Part shown: positions 25,592-32,112 of the stretch, one piece after another | Numbering within the stretch: position 1 is the first letter of the stretch | Layout of the letters: every line of letters starts with the position of its first letter | Assembly (NCBI GenBank): GCA_947445215.1 | Contig: CANFDA010000009.1 | Span: forward strand, 1-32,112 | From: Alphaproteobacteria bacterium | Lineage (GTDB): Bacteria > Pseudomonadota > Alphaproteobacteria > Micropepsales > Micropepsaceae | Reading direction: 5' to 3' | Length of the DNA: 32,112 bases | Program-made: the position numbers and the translations under genes | The notes under the pieces: model-generated | Told to the model about the DNA's origin: nothing | Databases searched by the model: none | What the model saw: only the letters and a program-made list of their open reading frames with translations

Positions 25592-26745
25592 TGGCCTTGC
25601 GCGCCTATGCCGCCGCCAAGCGGACCCTTTCAGTTTTCGACAAGCTGCAGGAAGTGGATTGGGGCCTGGTGCTGCTAATCACCCTGGTGGCGCTGGCCGG
25701 TGTCGCGATGCTCTATTCGGTGGCGGGCGGGCAGATGCAGCCCTGGGCCATGTCGCAACTGCTCAAATTCACCATGGGCCTGTTCGTGCTGGTGGCGGTG
25801 GCCACCATCGACATCCGCATCTGGATGCGTCTTGCTTATCCGGCCTATGGCGTGGCGCTGCTGCTGCTGGTGGCGGTGACGCTTATGGGCACAGTCGGCA
25901 TGGGCGCGCAGCGCTGGGTGTCGCTGGGCGGCTTCGACCTGCAGCCGTCCGAGCTGATGAAGGTGTCGCTGGTGCTGGCGCTGGCCCGCTTCCTCCATGG
26001 CAAGAGCGTGGAAGATATTTCCCGCCCGCTCAATCTCGCCATCGCCCTGGCGATGATCGCGGTGCCCGCCGTGCTGGTGGTGTTGCAGCCCAATCTGGGT
26101 ACCACCCTGATCATTGTCGCCGATGGCTGCGCCCTGCTGTTCCTGGCGGGGCTTTCCTGGTGGTGGATCGGGCCGACCTTCGCCGCCATAGTCGCCGCCA
26201 TTCCGCTGACCTGGGAATTCCTGCTGCACGATTATCAGCGTGCCCGGGTCGAGACCTTTCTCGATCCCGGTTCCGATGCGCTGGGCAAGGGCTGGAACAT
26301 CACCCAGGCCAAGATCGCCATCGGCTCGGGCGCCCTCACCGGCAAGGGCTTTCTGGAAGGAACCCAGAGCCGCCTCAACTTCCTGCCCGAAAAGCAGACC
26401 GACTTCATCTGGACCGCGATCTGCGAGGAATTCGGCTTTGTCGGCGCCCTAGCGATCCTGATCCTGTTCGGGATGATCCTGTATTACGGCGTGCAGATCG
26501 CCATGAGTGCCCGCAGCCAGTTCGCCCGTCTGCTGGCGATGGGCGTAACCCTGAACTTCTTCTTCTACATCATGATCAACGGGGCGATGGTGATGGGACT
26601 GATCCCGGTGGTGGGAATCCCGATGCCGCTGCTCTCCTATGGCGGCTCGGCTATGCTGACCGTAATGTTCGGATTCGGGCTCCTGATGAGCGTTCACATC
26701 CACAGCCAGGTGGAAATCCCGCGCCATTCGGGCGGAATCATATAA
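25591..26745 (+). CDS. rodA: RodA peptidoglycan glycosyltransferase (SEDS family)
   Basis: This 384-residue inner-membrane protein with about ten hydrophobic segments belongs to the SEDS family. RodA polymerises glycan strands from lipid II. Typical pieces are LVTLVALAGVAMLYSVAGG, GAQRWVSLGGFDLQPSELMKVSLVLALARFL, LVVLQPNLGTTLIIVADG, the region ending KGWNITQAKIAIGSGALTGKGFLEGTQSRLNFLPEKQTDFIWT and GIPMPLLSYGGSAMLTVMFGFGLLMS. RodA rather than FtsW is supported by its place after mrdA in the mre operon. It overlaps the mrdA stop by one base and ends in TAA. Confidence 0.95.
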   Translation: MALRAYAAAKRTLSVFDKLQEVDWGLVLLITLVALAGVAMLYSVAGGQMQPWAMSQLLKFTMGLFVLVAVATIDIRIWMRLAYPAYGVALLLLVAVTLMGTVGMGAQRWVSLGGFDLQPSELMKVSLVLALARFLHGKSVEDISRPLNLAIALAMIAVPAVLVVLQPNLGTTLIIVADGCALLFLAGLSWWWIGPTFAAIVAAIPLTWEFLLHDYQRARVETFLDPGSDALGKGWNITQAKIAIGSGALTGKGFLEGTQSRLNFLPEKQTDFIWTAICEEFGFVGALAILILFGMILYYGVQIAMSARSQFARLLAMGVTLNFFFYIMINGAMVMGLIPVVGIPMPLLSYGGSAMLTVMFGFGLLMSVHIHSQVEIPRHSGGII

Positions 26746-26769
26746 TCCACAGTAGTATTTAACGGCTGC

Positions 26770-26798
26770 TGGACAGGGGGTACCCCCTTAGCTATAAG
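26770..26798 (+). promoter_or_regulatory. Sigma-70-type promoter for tRNA-Lys with a palindromic spacer
   Basis: TGGACA (26770-26775, 5/6 to TTGACA) and TATAAG (26793-26798, 5/6 to TATAAT) are separated by exactly 17 bases. Transcription would begin near 26805, about 20 bases before the mature tRNA. The spacer begins with GGGGGTACCCCC (26776-26787), a perfect 12-base palindrome that could also act as a weak terminator stem for rodA mRNA or as a protein site. Confidence 0.65.
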
Positions 26799-26824
26799 CC
26801 CCGCTTCCGGTGCGCCGGATGCTT

Positions 26825-26900
26825 GGGTGATTAGCTCAGTTGGTAGAGCAGCTGACTCTTAATCAGCTTGTCGCAGGTTCGATCCCTGCATCACCCACCA
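26825..26900 (+). tRNA. tRNA-Lys, anticodon CTT
   Basis: The 76-base gene folds as a full cloverleaf. The acceptor stem is GGGTGAT / ATCACCC, the D-arm GCTC-AGTTGGTA-GAGC, and the anticodon stem GCTGA / TCAGC with loop CTCTTAA, giving anticodon CTT (reads AAG). The T-arm is GCAGG-TTCGATC-CCTGC, the discriminator is A, and CCA (26898-26900) is encoded. All stems pair perfectly. No integrase or duplicated 3' end is seen, so it is not being used as an attachment site here. Confidence 0.97.
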
Positions 26901-26930
26901 CTTTCCCACCTGAAATCATTGTCTTACAGT

Positions 26931-26960
26931 GCCCGTATGAAACAGGTCCTGATTACGGGC
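26931..26960 (+). terminator. Hairpin downstream of tRNA-Lys
   Basis: GCCCGTA (26931-26937) pairs perfectly with TACGGGC (26954-26960), with a CAGG/CCTG core inside the loop. No T-run follows. It lies 30 bases after the tRNA and may mark its transcript end. The remaining bases up to the next gene show no further gene. Confidence 0.35.
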
Positions 26961-27085
26961 GAATGAACCGGACATTGACCGGACGCACAGGAAAAAACGC
27001 TTCAAATTTCCGCCCGCTTTGACAGGCGGCCTGACCGGCGGCAGAATTCGGCCAAATCAACAAGAAGAATATGCAGGGAGGCGTC

Positions 27086-28441
27086 ATGCCGTGTGAGGGA
27101 AGTGCCGCGCCACGGCAAACCCTGTCGCTTGTCGACGGCCTCGTACTCGTCGTGGGCATGGTGGTGGGCATTGGCATCTTTGCCCTGCCAGCCCAAGTGG
27201 CCATGTTCGCCGGCAACGGCTTCAACTATCTGGCCTTGTGGCTGGTGGGCGGCGCGCTCGCGCTCAATGGCGCGCTTTGCTATGCCGAACTCGCCGGGCG
27301 TTTCCCCAGCGCCGGTGGCGAATACCAGTTTCTCTCTCGCGCCTATGGCAAGAACCTTGCCATCCTGTTCGCCTGGGCCCGCTGCAGTGTGATCCAGACA
27401 GGCTCGATCGCGCTGGTCGCCTTCGTTTATGGCGACTATGCCCAGTCGCTGCTGCCCCTGGGCGCGCACGGCGCCGCCATCCATGCCGCCATCATCATCT
27501 CCATCTTCACTGCCATCAACATGGCGGGCACCTTCCAGGGCACGCTGGCGCAGAAGGTCTTCACCAGCCTGGACATGCTGGCGCTGGTCTCGCTGCTAGC
27601 GGCGGGCGCCGTGCTGATCCTGGGCGGAACCGCCTCGCCTGCGCCGGTGGCCGCGCCATCGTCCGGCGACGGCGGCATGATCGGTCTCGCCATCGTCTTC
27701 GTGATGCTGACCTATGGCGGCTGGAACGAAAGCGCCTATCTTTCCGCCGAACTGAAAGACGGCAATCGCAACATGGTCCGCGTTCTGGTGCTGAGTATCC
27801 TCATGATCACCGCGCTCTATTTCGCCGTCGCCTTCATCTACCTGCAGGCCGTCGGCTTCGACGCGCTTGCCAAAAGCAGCACAATCGCCGCCGATGTGAT
27901 GGGCGCCGCCTTCGGGCCCGCGGGCGCCACCGCCATCGCGATCTTCATCTGCGGTTCGGCCATCAGCACGCTCAACGCCACCATCTTCACGGGTGGCCGC
28001 ATCTATTATGAACTCGGGCGCGATCTGCCCTGGCTGCAGAAATTCGGACGCTGGAGCCCGCAGGGCGAAAATCCCGTCAACGCCTTCATACTGCAAGGCG
28101 CGGTGGCGCTGCTGCTGGTGATGCTGGCCGTCAATCTGCAAAAGAGCGGCCTGCAGACCATGGTGGACTACATCACCCCGATCTTCTGGCTGTTCATGAC
28201 CCTGGTGGGCGTCTCGCTCTTCCTGTTCCGCCATCGCGGCCAGGGCGAGAGCGGCGGCTACCGCGTGCCGCTCTATCCGGTGACGCCGCTGATCTTCGTC
28301 GCCACCTGTCTCTATATGCTTTATTCCAGCGTGAACTATGTCCAGCAAGGCACCCTGATCGGTCTCGCCATGCTGCTGGCCGGTGTGCCGCTGCTCTTCT
28401 TCCGGGGTCGGGCCCAACCCGCCTCAGATGCCGCTGAATGA
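27086..28441 (+). CDS. APC-superfamily amino acid/polyamine permease
   Basis: This roughly 451-residue inner-membrane transporter has about 12 hydrophobic segments. The first helix carries LVDGLVLVVGMVVGIGIFALPAQVAMF, where the unwound GIGIF stretch forms the substrate site in APC proteins. ALCYAELAGRFPSAGGEYQFLSRAYG is the conserved segment after helix 2, and LTYGGWNESAYLSAELKDGNRNMVRVL is the helix 6 region. The ATG at 27086 follows GGGAGG closely (4-base gap); an in-frame ATG at 27071 is possible but has no ribosome site. The substrate is not assignable. A methyltransferase gene follows 31 bases downstream in the same direction. Confidence 0.87.
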   Translation: MPCEGSAAPRQTLSLVDGLVLVVGMVVGIGIFALPAQVAMFAGNGFNYLALWLVGGALALNGALCYAELAGRFPSAGGEYQFLSRAYGKNLAILFAWARCSVIQTGSIALVAFVYGDYAQSLLPLGAHGAAIHAAIIISIFTAINMAGTFQGTLAQKVFTSLDMLALVSLLAAGAVLILGGTASPAPVAAPSSGDGGMIGLAIVFVMLTYGGWNESAYLSAELKDGNRNMVRVLVLSILMITALYFAVAFIYLQAVGFDALAKSSTIAADVMGAAFGPAGATAIAIFICGSAISTLNATIFTGGRIYYELGRDLPWLQKFGRWSPQGENPVNAFILQGAVALLLVMLAVNLQKSGLQTMVDYITPIFWLFMTLVGVSLFLFRHRGQGESGGYRVPLYPVTPLIFVATCLYMLYSSVNYVQQGTLIGLAMLLAGVPLLFFRGRAQPASDAAE

Positions 28442-28472
28442 TCCCGTTTTCGCAATCCTTGAGGAGGTACCT

Positions 28473-29273
28473 ATGACATCCAAGTTTGCTTTCCGTTCCA
28501 TCATCGCCGCCGGTGCGTTCGCCCTTGTCGCCGCGGGCGGCGTCGCCATCGCCCAGCAGAAGCCGTTCGAGCCGCAGGTCGGCCAAGCCGGCAAGGACGT
28601 GGTCTGGGTGCCGTCGCCGGATGGCCTGGTCACCGCCATGCTCGACATGGCACTTGTGACCAAGAGCGATTATCTGGTCGATCTGGGTTCGGGCGACGGC
28701 AAGACCGTCATCGCCGCCGCCAAGCGCGGCGTGCGGGCCCAGGGCATCGAATACAATCCCGACATGGTGGCGCTGTCGCGCAAGAACGCCGCCGCCGCGG
28801 GCGTGACCAACCTGGCTACCTTCACCAATGGCGACATCTTCCAGACTGATTTCACCAAGGCCACGGTCGTGACGATGTTCCTGCTGCCGTCACTCAATGT
28901 CCGCCTGCGTCCGCAACTGCTCAAGATGCGGCCGGGCACCCGCATCGTCTCCAACTCGTTCGACATGGGCGACTGGACCCCGGACCAGGAAGCCGGCGCC
29001 AAGGGCGACTGCACCAGCTATTGCCGCGCCATGCTCTGGATCATCCCGGCGCAGGTGAACGGCAGCTGGAAGACCGCCAACGGCCAGCTGGTGCTGGACC
29101 AGAAGTACCAGATGTTGACCGGCTCGATGACCAATGCCGGCAGCACCTCACAGATCAGCGAAGGCAAGATGAACGGTGAGAACATCACCTTCACCGCCGG
29201 CGGCCGCACCTATACGGGCAAGGTCAATGGCAACAGCATTCAGGGCAATGGCTGGACCGCCACCAAAGGCTAA
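28473..29273 (+). CDS. Exported class I SAM-dependent methyltransferase-like protein
   Basis: This 266-residue protein has a clear signal peptide (residues 1-28; Lys4/Arg8, then a long hydrophobic core ending VAIAQ). The methyltransferase core follows: motif I LVDLGSGDGKTVIAAAKRG (68-86), acidic residue Glu93 in GIEYNP, then NGDIFQTDF and FLLPSLNVRLRPQLL-KMRPGTRIVSNSFDMGDW (136-168), wording I associate with the FAM173-like lysine methyltransferase group. Residues about 225-266 are a Gly/Asn/Thr-rich beta-type tail (ENITFTAGGRTYTGKVNG). AGGAGG with a 5-base gap fixes the start. SAM is not known in the periplasm, so the exported fate is odd. Substrate unknown. Confidence 0.82.
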   Translation: MTSKFAFRSIIAAGAFALVAAGGVAIAQQKPFEPQVGQAGKDVVWVPSPDGLVTAMLDMALVTKSDYLVDLGSGDGKTVIAAAKRGVRAQGIEYNPDMVALSRKNAAAAGVTNLATFTNGDIFQTDFTKATVVTMFLLPSLNVRLRPQLLKMRPGTRIVSNSFDMGDWTPDQEAGAKGDCTSYCRAMLWIIPAQVNGSWKTANGQLVLDQKYQMLTGSMTNAGSTSQISEGKMNGENITFTAGGRTYTGKVNGNSIQGNGWTATKG

Positions 29274-29289
29274 AGTCCGACCTGATCTG

Positions 29290-29333
29290 AACAACCCCGC
29301 CGTGCGGCGACGCGCGGCGGGGTTGTTCTTTTT
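29290..29333 (+). terminator. Strong intrinsic terminator after the methyltransferase gene
   Basis: AACAACCCCGCCG (29290-29302) pairs perfectly over 13 bp with CGGCGGGGTTGTT (29315-29327) and is followed by CTTTTTG. It lies 17 bases after the TAA and just before the end of the convergent APC gene. In the plus direction it is the clearest intrinsic terminator in the window; no T-run serves the minus direction. Confidence 0.9.
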
Positions 29334-29337
29334 GAAA

Positions 29338-30693
29338 TTATTCCTTGCGCACCTTTGCCGCCGCCGCGCCCTTGCCATGCGTGGTGGTGAAATAGAGCGT
29401 CAGGATCGCCGCCACCATGCCACCCGCGATGGCGGGGGCCCGCCAGTCAAGCTGCAATAGCTGTCCGGCGATAAGCCCGGCGCAGATCACGGCGCCGCAG
29501 GCGGGCACGACGATGGGCACGTTGAAGCGGCCCTTCAATTTGCCTTCCCGCCGCATCAGCAGCACCAAGGCGCTGTTGACGATGGTGAAGACCAGCAGCA
29601 GCAGCAGCACCGTGGCGCCGGCCAGCTGCGAGATGTCGCCCGCGAATTGCAGCGCCACGATGATGACGAACAGCACCATCACCGCGACATGCGGCGTGTG
29701 GCGCGTCGCATGCACCTTGCCGAGCGCGGATGGCAGCAGGCCCTGCTTGGCCAGGCCATAGAGCATGCGCGAGCCCATCACGGTATTGACCAGCGCAGTA
29801 TTGGCGACGGCGGCGATGGTGATGAAGGTAAAGCCGATGGCGGGAAACCAGGGCGCGGCCCGTTCGATCACGGCGCGCAGGGGCGCGGGCGCCGCCGCCA
29901 GTTCCTTCCACGGCACCACCGACACCGCCGTAAGCGCCACCAGCATGTAGAGCGTGCAGACCACCAGCATCGCCCCGATCATGGCGATGGGCATGTTGCG
30001 TTCGGGCTCTTTCACTTCCTCGGCGACATTGAGCATGTCTTCGAAGCCCAGGAAGGAGAAGAAGGTCAGCAGCGTTCCCTGCATCAGCAGCGCCGCCGTC
30101 ACCAATCCTTCGGGATTGTGGGCGGTGGCGGGCACTTCTGTCATGTCGGCCTGGCCCCAGAAGCGCATGCCGACCGCGATCACCAGCACCAGGCCCGCGG
30201 CCTCGATGAAGGTGCAGGCGGCGTTGGCCCACAGCGTCTCGGTGATGCCGCGCCAGACAAGGCCGCACACCAGCAGCAGGAATCCCACCGCCAGCAACAG
30301 CACCTCCAGCGGCGCGCCCGCCACCGAGACGCCGAAATCCAGTCCCAACAGGGTGTTCAGGTTCAGCGCCACAACCTTGGACTGGGTGGCGGCCGAGGCG
30401 ATGCCCGACGCCACCACCGCCAACCCCACCAGATAACTCAGCCACGGGGCGGCGAAGGCGCGTTGGGTGGCATAGGCGGCCCCGGCGGCGCGCGGGTAGC
30501 GCGAGGCGATGGAGGCGTAGGAAAGCCCGGTCAGCAGGGCTGCGGTCATGGCCAGCAGAAAAGCCATCCACATGGCCCCGCCCATCACCCCCGCCGCGCG
30601 CCCCACCAAGCCGTAAATGCCCGCGCCCAGCATGGAGCCGATGCCATAGAGCATCATCTGGCCGGGGCCGACGGTGCGTTTCAGTTCCGCCAT
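29338..30693 (-). CDS. APC-superfamily amino acid permease
   Basis: This 451-residue protein has about 12 hydrophobic helices. LYGIGSMLGAGIYGLVGRAAG (residues about 15-35) is the GxGIY/F substrate-site motif of helix 1. LSYASIASRYPRAAGAAYATQRAF is the following conserved segment. FSFLGFEDMLNVAEEVKEPERNMPIAMIGAM is the helix 6 to 7 region with the E-EVK-P motif typical of amino acid permeases. Near the C-terminus it has VFTIVNSALVLLMRREGKLKG. It is a different subgroup from the gene at 27086: the two share only the fold. It converges on the methyltransferase gene. The substrate is unknown. It ends in TAA. Confidence 0.88.
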   Translation of the reverse strand: MAELKRTVGPGQMMLYGIGSMLGAGIYGLVGRAAGVMGGAMWMAFLLAMTAALLTGLSYASIASRYPRAAGAAYATQRAFAAPWLSYLVGLAVVASGIASAATQSKVVALNLNTLLGLDFGVSVAGAPLEVLLLAVGFLLLVCGLVWRGITETLWANAACTFIEAAGLVLVIAVGMRFWGQADMTEVPATAHNPEGLVTAALLMQGTLLTFFSFLGFEDMLNVAEEVKEPERNMPIAMIGAMLVVCTLYMLVALTAVSVVPWKELAAAPAPLRAVIERAAPWFPAIGFTFITIAAVANTALVNTVMGSRMLYGLAKQGLLPSALGKVHATRHTPHVAVMVLFVIIVALQFAGDISQLAGATVLLLLLVFTIVNSALVLLMRREGKLKGRFNVPIVVPACGAVICAGLIAGQLLQLDWRAPAIAGGMVAAILTLYFTTTHGKGAAAAKVRKE

Positions 30694-30775
30694 GACGGGT
30701 TCCCGCTTCGCTTATTACGCTTCATGGGGGCCATCATGGGGGCAAACGCCGTGGAAATGCGAGCGGGCGGGGTAT

Positions 30776-30783
30776 TAGACTGC
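30776..30783 (+). promoter_or_regulatory. Possible -10 element (TAGACTGC) for the DUF1684 gene
   Basis: TAGACTGC (30776-30783) ends 15 bases before the ATG and overlaps the approach to the ribosome site. It is identical to an octamer upstream of the DegP gene (6298-6305). No clear -35 lies at normal distance. If it is a -10, the mRNA leader would be about 10 bases long. Confidence 0.22.
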
Positions 30784-30798
30784 AGCCGGAGGTCCCCC

Positions 30799-31695
30799 AT
30801 GCGCGCCATCTGTCTGTTACCCATCCTGCTGTCGCCGCTGCTGCTGGCCGCGACGCCCGCTGCCAAGGACCCCGTCACGGTCTGGAAGCAGGGCATCGCC
30901 GACCAGAATCGTTTCTATGCCGCGACGCCCCACGCCATGCTGAAGATCCAGGACTCGGTCTATCTGGGTGAGGGCGAGTCCGCCGTGCTGGAAGGCCGCA
31001 AGGGCGTCGCATCCAGTTGGCGCTGGAACAGCAAGCCAGGCGCGCCCAAAAAGGGAGACGATGCCCCTGTGCGGCTGTCCATCAAGGGCGGCAAGCTCGC
31101 CATCCAGCATGACGGCAAGCCGGTGGCCCCGGCCCAATTGCAGAAAAGCGTGGTGGTGGATGCCGGTGTCGATATTTCCGGCCAGCCCACCCAGGTGGGC
31201 GCAGGCGTGGATGGCTGGCGCATCTTCGTCTTCAACCAGACCCATAAGGCGGCCAGGGCCTTCAAGAGCGTGTCGTATTTCGCTTACGACCCGGCCTTTC
31301 GCGTCGAAGCGCGTTTCGTGGCCAACGCGAAACTGCCGCCGCGCGTCTTCAAGACCTCACGCGGCACCGACAAGCAGTTCTTCCATGCTGGCGATGCGCT
31401 GTTCCGCCTGAAGGGCAAGGATGTCCGCTTGCCGCTCTACACCAGCGACACCAGGAACATCGCCGACATGTCGTCCTTCTTCACGGATGAACTCAGCACC
31501 GAAGGCGTCTATGGCGCCGGGCGCTATGTCGATGTCGCCGGTTTCGGCCGTTTCCCGCCCAAGGCGGTGCCCATCGATTTCAACACCGCCTATAACCCCA
31601 ATTGCGCGCTGTCGCCGCATTTCACCTGCCCGCTGGCTGTGGATGCGATTCCGGTGGCGATGACGGCTGGCGAACGCGATCCGGGCAAGCACTGA
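30799..31695 (+). CDS. DUF1684-family secreted protein
   Basis: This 298-residue protein has a short signal peptide (MRAICLLPILLSPLLLAATP) and then a domain I recognise as DUF1684. Typical late features are SDTRNIADMSSFFTDELSTEGVYGAGRYVDV, PIDFNTAYNPNCALSPHFTCPLA and the closing VAMTAGER. The conserved NxAYNPxCAxSPHFTCPLP-like block, with two Cys and a His, is the diagnostic part. The family's biochemical function is not established; the Cys/His block suggests a structural or metal role. GGAGG (30788-30792) with a 6-base gap fixes the start. It diverges from the APC gene at 30693 and converges on a lytic transglycosylase gene. It ends in TGA. Confidence 0.85.
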   Translation: MRAICLLPILLSPLLLAATPAAKDPVTVWKQGIADQNRFYAATPHAMLKIQDSVYLGEGESAVLEGRKGVASSWRWNSKPGAPKKGDDAPVRLSIKGGKLAIQHDGKPVAPAQLQKSVVVDAGVDISGQPTQVGAGVDGWRIFVFNQTHKAARAFKSVSYFAYDPAFRVEARFVANAKLPPRVFKTSRGTDKQFFHAGDALFRLKGKDVRLPLYTSDTRNIADMSSFFTDELSTEGVYGAGRYVDVAGFGRFPPKAVPIDFNTAYNPNCALSPHFTCPLAVDAIPVAMTAGERDPGKH

Positions 31696-31706
31696 CTAGA
31701 GTGCGA

Positions 31707-31723
31707 TGCACTTTTAAAGTGCA
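31707..31723. terminator. Palindrome shared by the ends of two convergent genes
   Basis: TGCACTTT (31707-31714) and AAAGTGCA (31716-31723) flank one central T. The central TTA (31714-31716) is the complement of the lytic transglycosylase TAA stop, so the stop lies in the centre of the palindrome. It starts 11 bases after the DUF1684 stop. It probably serves both genes; the T and A runs are short. Confidence 0.5.
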
Positions 31724-32112
31724 ATTCCTTGGGCATTGAGACGCTGCACCACCATGGCGATGTCTTCGCGCACGGCCTGGCGCTTCTTGCCCATGAAGAT
31801 CACCGTCTGCGTGCCCGGCGCATATTCGGCCCGCGCCACCGGCTTGATGGCGCTGATGCTGTCGGTGTCGATCGCCACGACCTTGCCGTCGGGCCCGGTC
31901 AGGTGCACGGCGTTGACCAGGCTGGCGGGCGAGGCCTTCAGATAGGCGGTGATCTGCTTCAGATAGTTGCGTGTCTCGGTCGGCAGGGCGCGGCGGCCAC
32001 GGCGGTGCAGCTCCCAATTGCCGGGGCCGAAATTGTAGGCGGCGAACATGCCGGGAAAGCCGTAGCGGCTTTTCAGCCAGCGCAGATAGGCCGCTGCGGC
32101 ATGGATGTTGTC
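31714..32112 (-). CDS. Lytic transglycosylase (SLT domain), C-terminal part, truncated by the window edge
   Basis: The frame enters at 32112 and gives 132 residues before TAA. The first part (DNIHAAAAYLRWLKSRYGFPGMFAAYNFGPGN) is the end of the SLT/lysozyme-like domain: AAYLRWL is the conserved helix and AAYNFGPGN the AYNAGPG motif. TETRNYLKQITAYL is the usual P-ET-NYV segment. About 75 further residues after the SLT domain (VNAVHLTGPDGKVVAIDTDSISAI...) form a small extra region, perhaps a beta domain, that I do not recognise. The enzyme cleaves peptidoglycan with 1,6-anhydro formation; the catalytic Glu and any signal peptide lie outside the window. Confidence 0.87.
   Translation of the reverse strand, partial: DNIHAAAAYLRWLKSRYGFPGMFAAYNFGPGNWELHRRGRRALPTETRNYLKQITAYLKASPASLVNAVHLTGPDGKVVAIDTDSISAIKPVARAEYAPGTQTVIFMGKKRQAVREDIAMVVQRLNAQGIAL

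Noticed and set aside
26825-26960. Integration site or genomic island boundary at tRNA-Lys
   Set aside because: No integrase, no repeated tRNA 3' end and no change in gene style on either side.
29647-30798. Plus-strand extension upstream of the DUF1684 gene giving a 682-codon frame
   Set aside because: The extension is antisense to the APC permease. The signal peptide and GGAGG ribosome site place the start at 30799.

Overview
The window is a GC-rich, densely packed chromosomal segment of an alphaproteobacterium. Gene content and style fit that class: fused-permease ABC system with an AAA-associated ATPase, GFA-family protein, RcnB-like secreted protein, mreBCD-mrdA-rodA, and an Mrp with an N-terminal MIP18-like domain. 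A Rhizomicrobium/Micropepsales-like relative is my guess, not something the sequence proves. There are no phage, transposase, CRISPR or rRNA features. Nearly all genes are core metabolism, so the unusual content is mostly between the genes.

Layout. 1-1018: end of glmM, then thiD. 1121-3205 (minus): purA, and upstream of it an RcnB-family gene interrupted by three in-frame TAG codons. 3298-4253: a GNAT acetyltransferase overlapping folA. 4383-6181 (minus): a 2OG-oxygenase-like protein and mrp. 6333-7790: a DegP/HtrA protease. 7891-8742 (minus) serB and 8753-9658 (plus) miaA are divergent with touching start codons. 9665-13901: ilv cluster (leader peptide, attenuator, ilvB, ilvH, LysE-type exporter, ilvC, terminator). 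13971-15632: GFA protein and purT. 15752-18765 (minus): ABC ATPase and double permease with no binding protein. 18766-19397: long regulatory region ending in a leader peptide with four consecutive Leu codons. 19398-20951: leuA. 21052-26745: mreB-mreC-mreD-mrdA-rodA, the cell elongation operon. 26825-26900: tRNA-Lys(CTT). 27086-30693: two APC transporters flanking an exported methyltransferase. 30799-31695: DUF1684 lipoprotein-like/secreted protein. 31714 to the edge: C-terminal part of a lytic transglycosylase.

How the genes work together. ilvB-ilvH-ilvC and leuA supply valine, isoleucine and leucine. Both units begin with a short translated leader (Leu/Val codons at ilv, four Leu codons at leu) followed by competing hairpins, so ribosome-mediated attenuation probably couples them to charged tRNA-Leu/Val supply. 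mreBCD, PBP2 and RodA form the elongasome. The lytic transglycosylase and glmM also belong to wall turnover and synthesis, but lie at opposite ends.

Most notable: (1) the RcnB-like gene whose reading frame runs on through three TAGs and ends in TAA exactly at the family's C-terminal Phe-Trp; (2) the ilv and leu attenuators; (3) three junctions between convergent genes, each occupied by a different cloverleaf-like composite palindrome of the same architecture; (4) a REP-like hairpin pair whose second stem contains the thiD ribosome binding site. All calls were made by reading the sequence; no database search was run.
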